A stretch of 64,000 bases of DNA, from assembly GCA_902518165.1 (NCBI GenBank), contig CABYFB010000002.1:62001-126000 (forward strand). Reading direction: 5' to 3'. Within the stretch, counting starts at the first letter, position 1; each line of letters begins with the position of its first letter. The stretch is from an uncultured Pelagibacteraceae bacterium (GTDB lineage: Bacteria; Pseudomonadota; Alphaproteobacteria; Pelagibacterales; Pelagibacteraceae). A program made the position numbers and the translations under genes. Of the stretch, positions 34,436-42,782 are shown piece by piece. A model generated the notes under the pieces. The model was not told where the DNA came from. It ran no database searches and worked only from the letters and a program-made list of their open reading frames with translations.

Positions 34436-35545
34436 ATGCTCAATTTTATATTACCATTTATTGTATTAATCGTTGTTGTTGTTTTCATTCATGAATATGG
34501 ACATTATTATTTTGCAAAAAGATATGGTGTTGGTGTAACAGATTTTTCGATAGGTTTTGGTCGAGAATTATTTGGATGGAACGATAAATCAGGGACAAGA
34601 TGGAAAGTTTGTTGGATACCACTAGGTGGTTATGTCAAATTTTTTGGAGATAGGAATGTATTTTCACAAGCAGATCAAGAGGAGCTACTAAAAAAATATA
34701 GCAAAGAAGACCAACATAAATTGTTTGTAACAAAACCTCTTTACCAAAGAGCATTAATTGTTGCTGGAGGACCATTGGCTAATTTTATATTAGCTTTAAT
34801 CATTTTTACTTTCATATACATGTTTGCAGGTAAAGATTTTACACCAGCTGTAATTGATGAAGTATTAAAAGATAGTCCAGCAGAAGTTGCTGGTATGCAA
34901 AAAAATGACGTTATTATTGAAATAGATAATACAAAAGTAGAGAGTATTCTTGATGTTTCTAAATTAATAGCAATGTCAACATCAGAATTTATCGATTTTA
35001 AAGTTTCAAGATATGACCAGGAGATAATTTTAAAAGTTAAACCAAATTTTGTTGATAGCGTTGATGAATTAGGAAACAAATTAAAGAAAAGGATGGTAGG
35101 TATTAAACTTAGCCCTTATAACAATCAAATAACACACAAAAAACTTGGACCTGCACAAGCTTTATTTCAATCATTTAATGAAGTTTATTTTGTAACAACT
35201 TCATCACTTAAATATCTTGGATCAATGTTTACAGGAGCAGGGGACAGTTCACAATTGGGTGGTCCAATAAGAATAGCAAAAATTTCTGGCCAAGTTGCAG
35301 AATTTGGAATTATACCTTTTGTCAGTATGATGGCTTATATTTCAATAAGTTTAGGATTAATTAACTTGTTTCCCATACCTTTATTAGACGGAGGACATCT
35401 CATGTTTTACGCATTTGAAAAAGTTTTAGGTCGTCCTTTAAGTCAAAAAACACAGGAAGGTTTTTTTCGAATCGGAATGTTTTTGTTGTTATCTTTGATG
35501 TTTTTCGCAACATTTAACGACCTTAAAGATTTAGGCTTATTTTAA
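34436..35545 (+). CDS. rseP: Site-2 protease RseP
   Basis: A 369-residue intramembrane zinc metalloprotease. The catalytic HEYGH is at residues 19-23 in the first helix, the PDZ region includes SPAEVAGMQKNDVIIEID (about 150-167), and the third zinc ligand lies in PLLDGGHL near the C-terminus. RseP cleaves membrane-anchored regulators such as anti-sigma factors and clears signal-peptide remnants. The common neighbours dxr and bamA are not adjacent here; the gene stands alone between thiV and the HU gene. Confidence 0.93.
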   Translation: MLNFILPFIVLIVVVVFIHEYGHYYFAKRYGVGVTDFSIGFGRELFGWNDKSGTRWKVCWIPLGGYVKFFGDRNVFSQADQEELLKKYSKEDQHKLFVTKPLYQRALIVAGGPLANFILALIIFTFIYMFAGKDFTPAVIDEVLKDSPAEVAGMQKNDVIIEIDNTKVESILDVSKLIAMSTSEFIDFKVSRYDQEIILKVKPNFVDSVDELGNKLKKRMVGIKLSPYNNQITHKKLGPAQALFQSFNEVYFVTTSSLKYLGSMFTGAGDSSQLGGPIRIAKISGQVAEFGIIPFVSMMAYISISLGLINLFPIPLLDGGHLMFYAFEKVLGRPLSQKTQEGFFRIGMFLLLSLMFFATFNDLKDLGLF

Positions 35546-35697
35546 GGCTTTTTTAATAGCTAAAAAAACATTGTATTTATTGACTTTTTTTACCACTATA
35601 TATTGTTGTTCAAAAAAAAATATATACTAAAAAAAAGCTTGAATTATCAATGATTTTGTTAAGTATAGTTTCATAAACCTTTAAAACCGGAGCTAAA

Positions 35698-35973
35698 ATG
35701 AACAAAAAACAATTAGTAGCAAAGCTAGCTGGTTCGTTAAATCAAAGTAAAGCTGATGCAGAGCGTACTTTTGATACTATTACGAATACTATACTAGATG
35801 CGTTGAAAAACGACGATTCTGTAAAGATTGCAGGTTTTGGTACATATAAAGTGGCTAAAAGAAAAGCCCGAATTGGACGTAATCCAAGAACTGGAGAGCA
35901 AATCCAAATCGCTGCTTCTCAAAAGGTAAAGTTTTTACCTGCTAAAGCACTTAAAGAAGTATTTAACAAGTAA
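35698..35973 (+). CDS. hup: DNA-binding protein HU
   Basis: A 91-residue histone-like protein. MNKKQLVAKLAGSLNQSKADAE, the FGTYKVAKRKAR turn and the beta-arm RIGRNPRTGEQIQIAAS with its intercalating Pro are all typical. It bends and compacts DNA in the nucleoid. A CGGAG ribosome site lies 6 bases before the ATG. The 152-bp upstream spacer is very AT-rich with A- and T-tracts; I see no unambiguous promoter in it. A long hairpin follows the gene. Confidence 0.97.
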   Translation: MNKKQLVAKLAGSLNQSKADAERTFDTITNTILDALKNDDSVKIAGFGTYKVAKRKARIGRNPRTGEQIQIAASQKVKFLPAKALKEVFNK

Positions 35974-35982
35974 ATCTCATTT

Positions 35983-36056
35983 AACAGCCTTTACCAGGAA
36001 TGCTAAAATTCTTGATAAAGGCTGTTTCTACATGCAAAAACTGCATATCTATTTTT
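35983..36056 (+). terminator. Long stem-loop after the HU gene
   Basis: An 11-bp perfect stem (AACAGCCTTTA at 35983-35993 with 36016-36026) continues, after a single mismatch, into a 7-bp inner stem (CAGGAAT with ATTCTTG), giving an 18-bp hairpin with a 6-base loop. A second small hairpin (ATGCA/TGCAT, 36032-36046) is followed by TATCTATTTTT. Together they probably end hup transcription and protect its 3' end. Confidence 0.65.
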
Positions 36057-36096
36057 AACAACAATCATTAGTTTTTATTTATTTTAAAATTATAAG

Positions 36097-36120
36097 AACC
36101 TCTTTTTAACAATGGAGGTT
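36097..36120 (+). promoter_or_regulatory. Hairpin masking the amtB ribosome-binding site
   Basis: AACCTC (36097-36102) can pair with GAGGTT (36115-36120) across a 12-base loop. The GGAGG Shine-Dalgarno sequence of amtB (36114-36118) lies within the 3' arm, three to eight bases before the ATG at 36123. Folding would hide the ribosome site. The stem is only six pairs, so it may be a modest or temperature- or factor-dependent control. Confidence 0.4.
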
Positions 36121-36122
36121 AA

Positions 36123-37424
36123 ATGACTAAACATTTAAAAAAACTTGTCGGTCCTTTAGTAAGTTTGTTTTTCTTACTGAATATGACAAGTGTAGGTTAT
36201 GCCGAATCTACAGTCTCTGCAGAAGTTGGATTTATTTTTAATACATTTCTATTTTTAGTTTGTGGTTTTCTTGTCATGTTTATGGCTTGCGGATTTGCGA
36301 TGCTAGAATCAGGAATGGTAACTTCAAAAAGTGTATCTGTAATTTGTGCAAAAAATATAGGATTATTTTCAATCGCTGGAATTATGTTCTGGATGGTAGG
36401 TTATAATCTAGCATATGGAATTCCAGAAGGTGGATATATAGGAACATTCACTCCGTGGTCTGATGCAAGTGCTGTTGATACAGGATATGCAGATGGTTCG
36501 GATTGGTATTTCCAAATGGTATTCTGTGCAACAACAGTATCAATTGTATCTGGTACGTTAGCAGAAAGAATTAAATTATGGCCTTTCTTCTTATTTGCAG
36601 CAATTTTATCAGGAATCATTTATCCAATTGTCATGGGATGGCAGTGGGGTGGTGGCTGGTTAGCCGCTTTAGGTTTCTCTGATTTTGCTGGTTCAACTCT
36701 TGTACACTCAACTGGTGGTGCTGCAGCATTAGCAGGAGCTATGTTGTTAGGTGCGAGAACAGGAAGATTTGCTAAATCAGGTGAAGCAAAACCAATGAGA
36801 CCATTTGCAGCTTCTTCTATACCTTTGGTAACAGTTGGAGTATTTATTTTATGGTTAGGTTGGTTCGGTTTCAACGGTGGTTCACAGCTTGCTATGGGAA
36901 CTTTCGATGATGCAGTAGCAGTATCTAATATATTTATTAATACAAACTTAGCAGCGTGTGGTGGTGTTTTAGCAGCAGCAGTAATTACTAGATTAATGTA
37001 TGGTAAAACTGATGTAGTTCAAATGCTTAACGGTGCGATTGGTGGATTAGTTGCAATAACAGCTGAACCATTAGCGCCAGCACCTATAGCAGCAATATTC
37101 ATCGGTGCAATCGGTGGATTGATAGTAGTGTTTGGAACAAAACTATTGTTCTCATTTAAGATTGATGATGTTGTTGGTGCAATACCTGCCCACTTATTTG
37201 CTGGAGTTTGGGGAACATTAGCTGTTCCACTAACAAACTCTGACGCAAATTTTAGTGCACAGTTAATCGGTGTAATCTCGATCAACGCATTTGTTTTTGT
37301 AGTTTCATACATTGTATGGGCAATAATGAAAAACACTATGGGTATCAGATTAAGTAAAGAGGCTGAACTGAAAGGTACAGACGTAACTGAGACTGGTGTA
37401 ATAGCTTACGCAATAAGAGACTAA
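36123..37424 (+). CDS. amtB: Ammonium transporter AmtB
   Basis: A 433-residue ammonium channel with a signal-like first segment ending SVGYA and 11 membrane helices. Family markers include FWMVGYNLAYG, the DFAGSTLVHSTGGAAALAGA motif with the first pore His, the LWLGWFGFNGGSQ helix, and HLFAGVWGTLAVP with the second pore-region His. It takes up ammonium. No glnK gene is adjacent. A hairpin overlaps its ribosome site and a strong terminator follows. Confidence 0.95.
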   Translation: MTKHLKKLVGPLVSLFFLLNMTSVGYAESTVSAEVGFIFNTFLFLVCGFLVMFMACGFAMLESGMVTSKSVSVICAKNIGLFSIAGIMFWMVGYNLAYGIPEGGYIGTFTPWSDASAVDTGYADGSDWYFQMVFCATTVSIVSGTLAERIKLWPFFLFAAILSGIIYPIVMGWQWGGGWLAALGFSDFAGSTLVHSTGGAAALAGAMLLGARTGRFAKSGEAKPMRPFAASSIPLVTVGVFILWLGWFGFNGGSQLAMGTFDDAVAVSNIFINTNLAACGGVLAAAVITRLMYGKTDVVQMLNGAIGGLVAITAEPLAPAPIAAIFIGAIGGLIVVFGTKLLFSFKIDDVVGAIPAHLFAGVWGTLAVPLTNSDANFSAQLIGVISINAFVFVVSYIVWAIMKNTMGIRLSKEAELKGTDVTETGVIAYAIRD

Positions 37425-37451
37425 ATTTAACTCCCTCCCTTAAGTTAAATC

Positions 37452-37482
37452 AAAAAGGCCCCTCAATTGGGGCCTTTTTTTT
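37452..37482. terminator. Bidirectional intrinsic terminator after amtB
   Basis: AAAAAGGCCCC (37452-37462), a 6-base loop and GGGGCCTTTTTT (37469-37480) form a GC-rich stem flanked by an A-run and a T-run, so it can act on both strands. It serves amtB and the convergent peroxiredoxin gene, whose TAA (37481-37483) it touches. Confidence 0.92.
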
Positions 37483-37954
37483 AAACCGTTTTTAAAAATT
37501 CTAATACTTCTTTTGCGTGGTCTTTAACTTTTACTGAACGCCACTCTTTAATAATTTTGTCATGTTTTAATAAAAATGTGCTTCTTATTAATCCCATAAA
37601 TTCTCTACCCATGAATTTTTTTTTACCCCAAACTTTGTATGCTTTAATCGCTTCTTTTTTAACGTCTGCTACCAAATCAAACTTAATTTTAAATTTATCT
37701 CTAAATTTTTCATGACTTTCCATATTATCTTTAGAAATACCAATAACTTCACAGTCTAGTTTTTTAAATTGCGAAAGTAGAGAATTGAAGTCTTTTGTTT
37801 CAAGTGTGCAACCTGGTGTATTATCCTTTGGATAGAAATATAAAACTTTATATTTACTTTTAATTTTATTTAATTCAAAAATACCAGTATTTGTAGAAGG
37901 TAATTTAAAATTTGGTGCCCTTTTTTGTGTTATTTTAGACATTTTCATTTTCAT
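37481..37954 (-). CDS. bcp: Thiol peroxidase, Bcp-type peroxiredoxin
   Basis: A 157-residue peroxiredoxin of the Bcp/PrxQ group. The peroxidatic cysteine lies in PKDNTPGCTLETKDF; the resolving cysteine is probably the one in LDCEVIGIS. It reduces hydrogen peroxide and organic peroxides with thioredoxin. The N-terminus MKMKMSK offers three possible ATG starts (37954, 37948, 37942); the last gives the most usual length and only an 8-bp overlap with the upstream glycosyltransferase-like gene. Confidence 0.92.
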   Translation of the reverse strand: MKMKMSKITQKRAPNFKLPSTNTGIFELNKIKSKYKVLYFYPKDNTPGCTLETKDFNSLLSQFKKLDCEVIGISKDNMESHEKFRDKFKIKFDLVADVKKEAIKAYKVWGKKKFMGREFMGLIRSTFLLKHDKIIKEWRSVKVKDHAKEVLEFLKTV

Positions 37955-38903
37955 TCCATAATTTCATATAATTAATATATGGCGATAAACCAAATGATGA
38001 ATTAATATTTGTTATATGAACTGCCAAAGATTTTAAAGGCGATATACATATTTCTTTAGTAAAAATTTCATTTATGTGTTTCTCAAATGGATCATTTCTA
38101 ATTAAACAAGTCTTGTTAAAATTATCCCAATATTTTGATAAATGTTCCTTTGAAACTAAAAAAGTACATAAAACTTTGTTTATAGATCTCCAATGTCGAT
38201 TACTGCCTGCAAATATTTTTGATTGATCAATTTCTGTGTATAAGTATGGATAATCTGAAGGACAAACAAATATTTCTCTTTTTAATTGTGATGATAATCT
38301 TTCATATGTTTCGATCATTTCAACAAGACATTTCTCCTCATGAATATAATCATCCTCAACAAAATATACTAAATCTTTAACTTTCAACTTAGCTGTTTCA
38401 TAACATTTCAATAAGCTAGAGAGGTTGCCAAAAGTTTCTTTGTTACTATCAAATTGAATTTTGTTCTTATATTCATCATTTTTGTGGTTAATAATTTTAT
38501 AATCAATATCGCTTTTATTTAGAATATTTTTGAATTCATTATTATCAGATGTATTCAAACTATTATCAATTACTAATAATTTTAATTTTATATCATTTCT
38601 TAAAGAAGAAAGTAATTTCATAGATTTTATTAATGATATCAAACATCTTTTCGAGTATTCTACTTTATCAGCTTCAAATATTCTTTTTTTGTTTTGATCC
38701 CATATTAAAATATCAATATTAGTTCTAAAAATTATTAATAAATCACTTATTTTTCTAGTTAATTTAACTTTACCAAGTGGAATAACTATAGATTTATTGT
38801 TGTTATCTTTATTGATAAATTTTAGATTGGATTGTTCAATTAGTTCTAAACTTAGTTTTCTTGCAATTAGTATAAACAATTTTTTTATAATGTTTTTTTT
38901 CAT
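37935..38903 (-). CDS. Putative GT-A fold glycosyltransferase
   Basis: A 322-residue protein that looks like a GT-A glycosyltransferase of unassigned family. The segment LLVIDNSLN (about 108-116) fits the nucleotide-binding start, and LVYFVEDDYIHEEKC (about 178-192) contains an EDD that would serve as the metal-binding DxD. SNRHWRSINKVLCTFLV follows. No signal peptide or clear membrane segment is visible. It overlaps the peroxiredoxin gene and is divergent from the rhodanese gene. Donor and acceptor are unknown. Confidence 0.6.
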   Translation of the reverse strand: MKKNIIKKLFILIARKLSLELIEQSNLKFINKDNNNKSIVIPLGKVKLTRKISDLLIIFRTNIDILIWDQNKKRIFEADKVEYSKRCLISLIKSMKLLSSLRNDIKLKLLVIDNSLNTSDNNEFKNILNKSDIDYKIINHKNDEYKNKIQFDSNKETFGNLSSLLKCYETAKLKVKDLVYFVEDDYIHEEKCLVEMIETYERLSSQLKREIFVCPSDYPYLYTEIDQSKIFAGSNRHWRSINKVLCTFLVSKEHLSKYWDNFNKTCLIRNDPFEKHINEIFTKEICISPLKSLAVHITNINSSFGLSPYINYMKLWNENENV

Positions 38904-38932
38904 TTATTTTGATATGTATTATCTTAAATTAT

Positions 38933-39319
38933 ATGGGTATAAAATCATCAAAAGAATTAGTTTCAGAAGCACTTTCTCAAATTAAAACTTTAACCACTAG
39001 TGAAGCATTGGAGTTGGTTAATAAAGATCAATGTAATTTGATTGATATACGAGATATCAGAGAATTAGAAAAAATGGGAAGAATAGAAAATTCTCATCAT
39101 ATTCCTAGAGGAATGTTAGAGTTTTGGATGGATCCAGACAGTCCTTACTTTAAAGAAGGCAAGATAGATAAGAATAAAGAAATGGTATTGTTCTGTGCAG
39201 GAGGATTTAGATCGGCTTTAGCAACAAAATCATTAAAAGAAATGGGGTTTGAAAAAATATCACATGTAGATGGTGGATTTTCTCAAATGAAGATTGCTGG
39301 TTTTAAAGTAATCAAATAA
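38933..39319 (+). CDS. Rhodanese-like sulfurtransferase
   Basis: A single-domain rhodanese of 128 residues. It begins its fold at LTTSEALELVNKDQCNLIDIRD, and the active-site Cys lies in VLFCAGGFRSA, followed by GFEKISHVDGGFSQMK. The loop (CAGGFR) suits transfer of sulfane sulfur to thiols. The ATG at 38933 (MGIKSSKEL) is chosen over one 24 bases upstream. It converges with the ABA4-like gene (2 bp). Partners are unknown. Confidence 0.88.
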   Translation: MGIKSSKELVSEALSQIKTLTTSEALELVNKDQCNLIDIRDIRELEKMGRIENSHHIPRGMLEFWMDPDSPYFKEGKIDKNKEMVLFCAGGFRSALATKSLKEMGFEKISHVDGGFSQMKIAGFKVIK

Positions 39320-39321
39320 TT

Positions 39322-39795
39322 TTAGTCAAACAAAGTAATTCTTTTTGCAAAAAAGATTCTAATTACCCAATAAATAAATAATCCAATTGGCCCCATAAAA
39401 TAAGTAATAATTAAAGGAAAAAAGATTAATATTTTTGACATATAGAACCTTTGACTATCTCTAACAATCCAAGATCCACAAAATAAATTTATAGATAAGA
39501 AGTGCGTCCAAAATAAAATTAAAAACTCATTATTCTCAAAAAGCTCAGCAAGATCATAAAAACTTAAATATAAAATAAAGTTTTTATCAAAATCATATCC
39601 AGCAAAAAAGAATATATATAATAGATAAACATAAACACTTGCTAAAATAAATGTTGGAATTATTGATGTAACAAATAAACCACAAACTTTAGTCTGTGGA
39701 AAAATAATAAGCATTAACCAAAAAGGTATTACACCTATATTCAACCACATATAGATCATTTCTACTGTAAAAAATGCAGATATTTGTTCAATCAT
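39322..39795 (-). CDS. ABA4-like (DUF4281) membrane protein
   Basis: A 157-residue protein with four hydrophobic helices. The pattern FWLMLIIFPQ, then WTHFLSINLFCGSWIVRDSQ, then LIITYFMGPIGLFIYWVIR matches the DUF4281 family that includes plant ABA4, which is needed for neoxanthin formation. Bacterial members have no settled role, but a carotenoid or retinal link is often suggested. No carotenoid genes are in the window. It is divergent from recX (28 bp). Confidence 0.7.
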   Translation of the reverse strand: MIEQISAFFTVEMIYMWLNIGVIPFWLMLIIFPQTKVCGLFVTSIIPTFILASVYVYLLYIFFFAGYDFDKNFILYLSFYDLAELFENNEFLILFWTHFLSINLFCGSWIVRDSQRFYMSKILIFFPLIITYFMGPIGLFIYWVIRIFFAKRITLFD

Positions 39796-39822
39796 CAGGG
39801 TTATATTATATTAAATGCAATA

Positions 39823-40386
39823 ATGATTCCTATAAAAAATAAAAAAAAAAACTTAGAAGCGACAATTGATGAAATGCGCAACTTTGCACTTAATTATGTA
39901 GAAAAATTTGCACCATCAAAACAACAGCTAAAAACATATCTTTTAAAGAAATATTTAAGATCTAAAGTTGATAACGTTAAAAGAAGCAATATTTCAGATC
40001 TAATTGAGATTGTAGCTGAAGATTTAGAAAGATCTAAATTTATAAATGATAAATTTTATTCAGAAACAAAAGCGAAAAGTCTAATCCAAAGAGGTTCATC
40101 AATAAATAAGATTAGAAATTATTTAATAAGCAAAGGAGTTGGAGAAAAATATATAAAAAATACAATTGAACAAATAAATGAAAATAATGAAGATCAAGAT
40201 TTTTTTTCAGCTATAAAAGTTTGTAAAAAAAAAAGAATTGGTCCTTCAAGAACTGAAGATAATAGACCTTTATTCTATAAAAAAGATATTGGTATATTAG
40301 CAAGATCTGGATTTGATTTTGAAGTTTCCAGAAGAGTAATGGAACTAGATAAAGAGGAATATTTGAAAATTATAAATCTTCTTTAG
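39823..40386 (+). CDS. recX: Regulatory protein RecX
   Basis: A 187-residue RecX-family protein. The three-helix repeats are visible: FALNYVEKFAPSKQQLKTYLLKKY, DLERSKFINDKFYSETKAKSLIQRGSSINKIRNYLISKGV and GILARSGFDFEVSRRVMEL. RecX modulates RecA filaments. The start is the ATG at 39823; an upstream frame from 39784 would run over the divergent gene. Its 3' end overlaps a 49-residue convergent microprotein gene by 17 bp. recA is not in the window. Confidence 0.85.
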   Translation: MIPIKNKKKNLEATIDEMRNFALNYVEKFAPSKQQLKTYLLKKYLRSKVDNVKRSNISDLIEIVAEDLERSKFINDKFYSETKAKSLIQRGSSINKIRNYLISKGVGEKYIKNTIEQINENNEDQDFFSAIKVCKKKRIGPSRTEDNRPLFYKKDIGILARSGFDFEVSRRVMELDKEEYLKIINLL

Positions 40387-40519
40387 ATTTTTTATTCTTT
40401 TCTTCTAAATAATACTGAATTTTGCTTTTGATATAGTTTTTTACCATCACAAATACTATTAATCCAAAAATTGATACAGAAACTATTATAATTAATATTA
40501 TTCTTAATTGTTCACTCAT
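40370..40519 (-). CDS. 49-residue single-pass membrane microprotein
   Basis: A 49-residue frame starting at an ATG whose first base overlaps the cysQ stop (TAATG), so it is translationally coupled to cysQ. It has a short polar start (MSEQLR), one hydrophobic helix IILIIIVSVSIFGLIVFVMV and a charged C-terminal tail (KNYIKSKIQYYLEEKNKKSKEDL). The coupling and the regular membrane-anchor pattern argue that it is real. No family recognised. Confidence 0.6.
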   Translation of the reverse strand: MSEQLRIILIIIVSVSIFGLIVFVMVKNYIKSKIQYYLEEKNKKSKEDL

Positions 40520-41289
40520 TATATATTTTTATTTCTTTTCAAAATTATACTAGGATTTTTAAAATTTTCTTTTCCGTAAAGTATTTCATTTCCCTCAAAA
40601 TCTGTAACTATACCCCCTGCATTTTCAAGAATAGCATGCCCAGCTGCTATATCCCATTCACATGCTCTAGGCTCTGCAACATAGCCGTCGTATTCATTTG
40701 AAGCTATTACACAAAATTTTAAAGAACTTTTCATCCTTTTAAATTCGCTAACATTCATTGTTTGATATATTTTGTTAATTTCAGGCTTCAGTTTATTTGA
40801 ATATGATACAAATTTAAGTTTATTATTTGAAGATTTTGAACAGTCTAATTTTACATGTTTATTATTAATTATTTCAAATGAATAACCTTTCTCATAAGAA
40901 TAAAATAATCTGTTTTTAGCCGGAGCATATATTATACCTGCTACTGCTCGATTATTAATAATTAAACCAGCATTTAAAGTAAATTCATCAAGATCATTAA
41001 TGTAATCATAAGTTCCATCAATTGGATCTATTAGCCAAAAATTTTTTAAATCTTTCTTGGATTTATTATGACTAGTTTCTTCTGATACAATTGGTATTTC
41101 TGGAGTTAAATCATTTATTTTTTCAGTTAAAATTCTATTAACTTCGAGATCACCATTGCTAACAGGTGTGTTATCTTCCTTAATTTCTTTTATTAACCCT
41201 TTTTCCCTTAATTCTATTGAAACTTTCCCTGCGTATAAAAAAGTCTCAATCAGTTTTTCAATAGTTGCTTTTATTTCGATTTGTTGCAT
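40519..41289 (-). CDS. cysQ: 3'(2'),5'-bisphosphate nucleotidase CysQ
   Basis: A 256-residue member of the inositol monophosphatase superfamily. Metal-binding motifs are IVSEET (about 92), FWLIDPIDGTYDYI (about 111-124) and ACEWDIAAGHAILENAGG near the C-terminus. CysQ removes the 3' phosphate of PAP/PAPS, limiting toxic PAP. Start ATG at 41289 directly abuts the DUF3553 gene stop. Inositol monophosphatase-type sugar phosphate activity is possible, but this length and motif set favour CysQ. Confidence 0.82.
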   Translation of the reverse strand: MQQIEIKATIEKLIETFLYAGKVSIELREKGLIKEIKEDNTPVSNGDLEVNRILTEKINDLTPEIPIVSEETSHNKSKKDLKNFWLIDPIDGTYDYINDLDEFTLNAGLIINNRAVAGIIYAPAKNRLFYSYEKGYSFEIINNKHVKLDCSKSSNNKLKFVSYSNKLKPEINKIYQTMNVSEFKRMKSSLKFCVIASNEYDGYVAEPRACEWDIAAGHAILENAGGIVTDFEGNEILYGKENFKNPSIILKRNKNI

Positions 41290-41457
41290 TTATTCTAACT
41301 TTTCTAATTCAATATTTTTAGCATTGATAACTTTTTTTCCCACATTTTCGAAATTCACAGTTACTTTTTCCTTAATAATTGACTGTACTTGTCCTATTCC
41401 CCAATCTTTATTATTAGGATTTATAACTTTATCACCTGGTTCAAAATCTAAAATCAT
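41290..41457 (-). CDS. DUF3553 small protein
   Basis: A 55-residue protein that I recognise as DUF3553: [20 protein letters not shown] at the start, then [14 protein letters not shown] in the middle. The family resembles the small beta-barrel (CarD/Tudor-like) folds and is widespread in alphaproteobacteria without a known role. Its TAA lies directly before the cysQ ATG, so the order DUF3553-cysQ-microprotein is a tight operon, divergent from mnmA (41 bp). Confidence 0.8.
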   Translation of the reverse strand: MILDFEPGDKVINPNNKDWGIGQVQSIIKEKVTVNFENVGKKVINAKNIELEKLE

Positions 41458-41498
41458 TTGATTTTACTTATAATAGAAATGAGTATAAATACCACCAC

Positions 41499-42617
41499 AT
41501 GAATTTAGAGTTAAACTCAATCGGATTAGATAAGAAACCGTCTGATACAAAAGTAATTGTAGCTATGTCTGGCGGTGTAGACTCATCTACAGTTGCTGGT
41601 TTGATGAAAATACAAGGATATAATGTTATCGGTATAACATTAAAACTATACAACGATAGTAAAGAAGTTGTTAAATCAAAAGTATGTTGCTCAGGCCAAG
41701 ATGTTATAGATGCAAAAAGAGTTGCTCATAAATTAGATATTGATCATAAAATTCTTTATTACCAAGATAAATTTAAGCAAGGAGTTATTGATAATTTTGT
41801 AGAAAGTTACTTAAAAGGAGAAACTCCAATACCATGCGTACAGTGTAATCAAACTGTCAAATTTAAAGATTTGTATGAAGTTGCTAAAAATTTAAATGCT
41901 GATGCTTTGATTACAGGTCATTATGTAAAAAATATAACAATAAATGAAAAAAATAATATGTATAGAGCAGTAGATGAAAATAGAGATCAAAGTTATTTTC
42001 TATTTAATACTACAAGAGAGCAATTAAATTATTTACGATTTCCATTAGGTGGAATGTTAAAAAATGAAACTAGAGAAATTGCTAAAAAACTAAATTTAAA
42101 TGTTGCAGATAAGCCAGATAGTCAAGATATATGTTTTGTTCCTAACGGAGACTATTCATCAGTAATAAAAAAGTTTAAGCCGGATTCTTTAAAAAAAGGT
42201 AACATTAAAAATCTAAATGGTGAAGTAATAGGTGTTCATGATGGAATTATAAATTTTACTATTGGTCAAAGAAAAGGAATTAAAGTAGCTGACAAAGAGG
42301 CATTATATGTAATTAAAATTGATGCAGCAAATAATGAAATAATTGTTGGAGGAAGAGAACATCTGGGAAAAAAGAAAATTAATTTAAAAAATATTAATTT
42401 ATTATCCGATAAAAACGAATTAAACGAAAATATATTAGTCAAAGTTAGGTCTACAGGAAAGTTATTAAGCGCCAATGTAAATTTTATAAACGAGAATGAT
42501 GCTGAGGTAAATTTAGATAATTCTGAAGATGGTATTTCACCTGGACAAGCATGTGTCTTTTATAAAAAAGACCAATATGGTCACAAAGTTCTTGGTGGTG
42601 GTTGGATTAAAGAATAA
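41499..42617 (+). CDS. mnmA: tRNA-specific 2-thiouridylase MnmA
   Basis: A 372-residue enzyme that thiolates U34 of tRNA Lys, Glu and Gln. The PP-loop is [10 protein letters not shown] (about 23-32). The catalytic Cys lies in [14 protein letters not shown] and the second Cys in SQDICFV, which together form the persulfide/disulfide pair. The C-terminal beta-barrel contains GQRKGI and [12 protein letters not shown] activates the uridine. It is divergent from the DUF3553 operon. Confidence 0.96.
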   Translation: MNLELNSIGLDKKPSDTKVIVAMSGGVDSSTVAGLMKIQGYNVIGITLKLYNDSKEVVKSKVCCSGQDVIDAKRVAHKLDIDHKILYYQDKFKQGVIDNFVESYLKGETPIPCVQCNQTVKFKDLYEVAKNLNADALITGHYVKNITINEKNNMYRAVDENRDQSYFLFNTTREQLNYLRFPLGGMLKNETREIAKKLNLNVADKPDSQDICFVPNGDYSSVIKKFKPDSLKKGNIKNLNGEVIGVHDGIINFTIGQRKGIKVADKEALYVIKIDAANNEIIVGGREHLGKKKINLKNINLLSDKNELNENILVKVRSTGKLLSANVNFINENDAEVNLDNSEDGISPGQACVFYKKDQYGHKVLGGGWIKE

Positions 42618-42623
42618 TTAATT

Positions 42624-42707
42624 TTACTTCTTCTTATTCTTTTTTCTTGCTCTTCTTTTTTTAGAGCCCATTTTTCTTCGGCCTCTATGCTTTTTAGGGT
42701 ATCCCAT
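42624..42707 (-). CDS. 27-residue highly basic microprotein
   Basis: A 27-codon frame, MGYPKKHRGRRKMGSKKRR followed by ARKKNKKK, in which 18 of 27 residues are Lys, Arg or His. It has one of the best ribosome sites in the window, AAGGAG five bases before the ATG on the minus strand. Size and charge recall small ribosome-associated proteins (bTHX-like or COX24/AURKAIP1-like), but I cannot assign it. It lies in the 165-bp space between mnmA and metC, converging with mnmA. Confidence 0.6.
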   Translation of the reverse strand: MGYPKKHRGRRKMGSKKRRARKKNKKK

Positions 42708-42782
42708 AATCTCCTTAGTTTTACAATTTTATTGACTTATTTGAGGGATATAGCATTGTCAATATAACTAATCAATTTTTTT

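Noticed and set aside
35546..35697. A -35/-10 promoter for HU (TTGACT at 35580)
   Set aside because: The spacing to TATATT is only 13 bases, and A/T-tracts create many chance -10 matches; not supported well enough.
36401..37336. Three long minus-strand frames inside amtB
   Set aside because: They are mirror frames of a strongly conserved gene with no ribosome sites or recognisable motifs.
38797..38985. 62-residue plus-strand frame between the glycosyltransferase-like and rhodanese genes
   Set aside because: It is antisense to the first and out of frame with the second, with no ribosome site.
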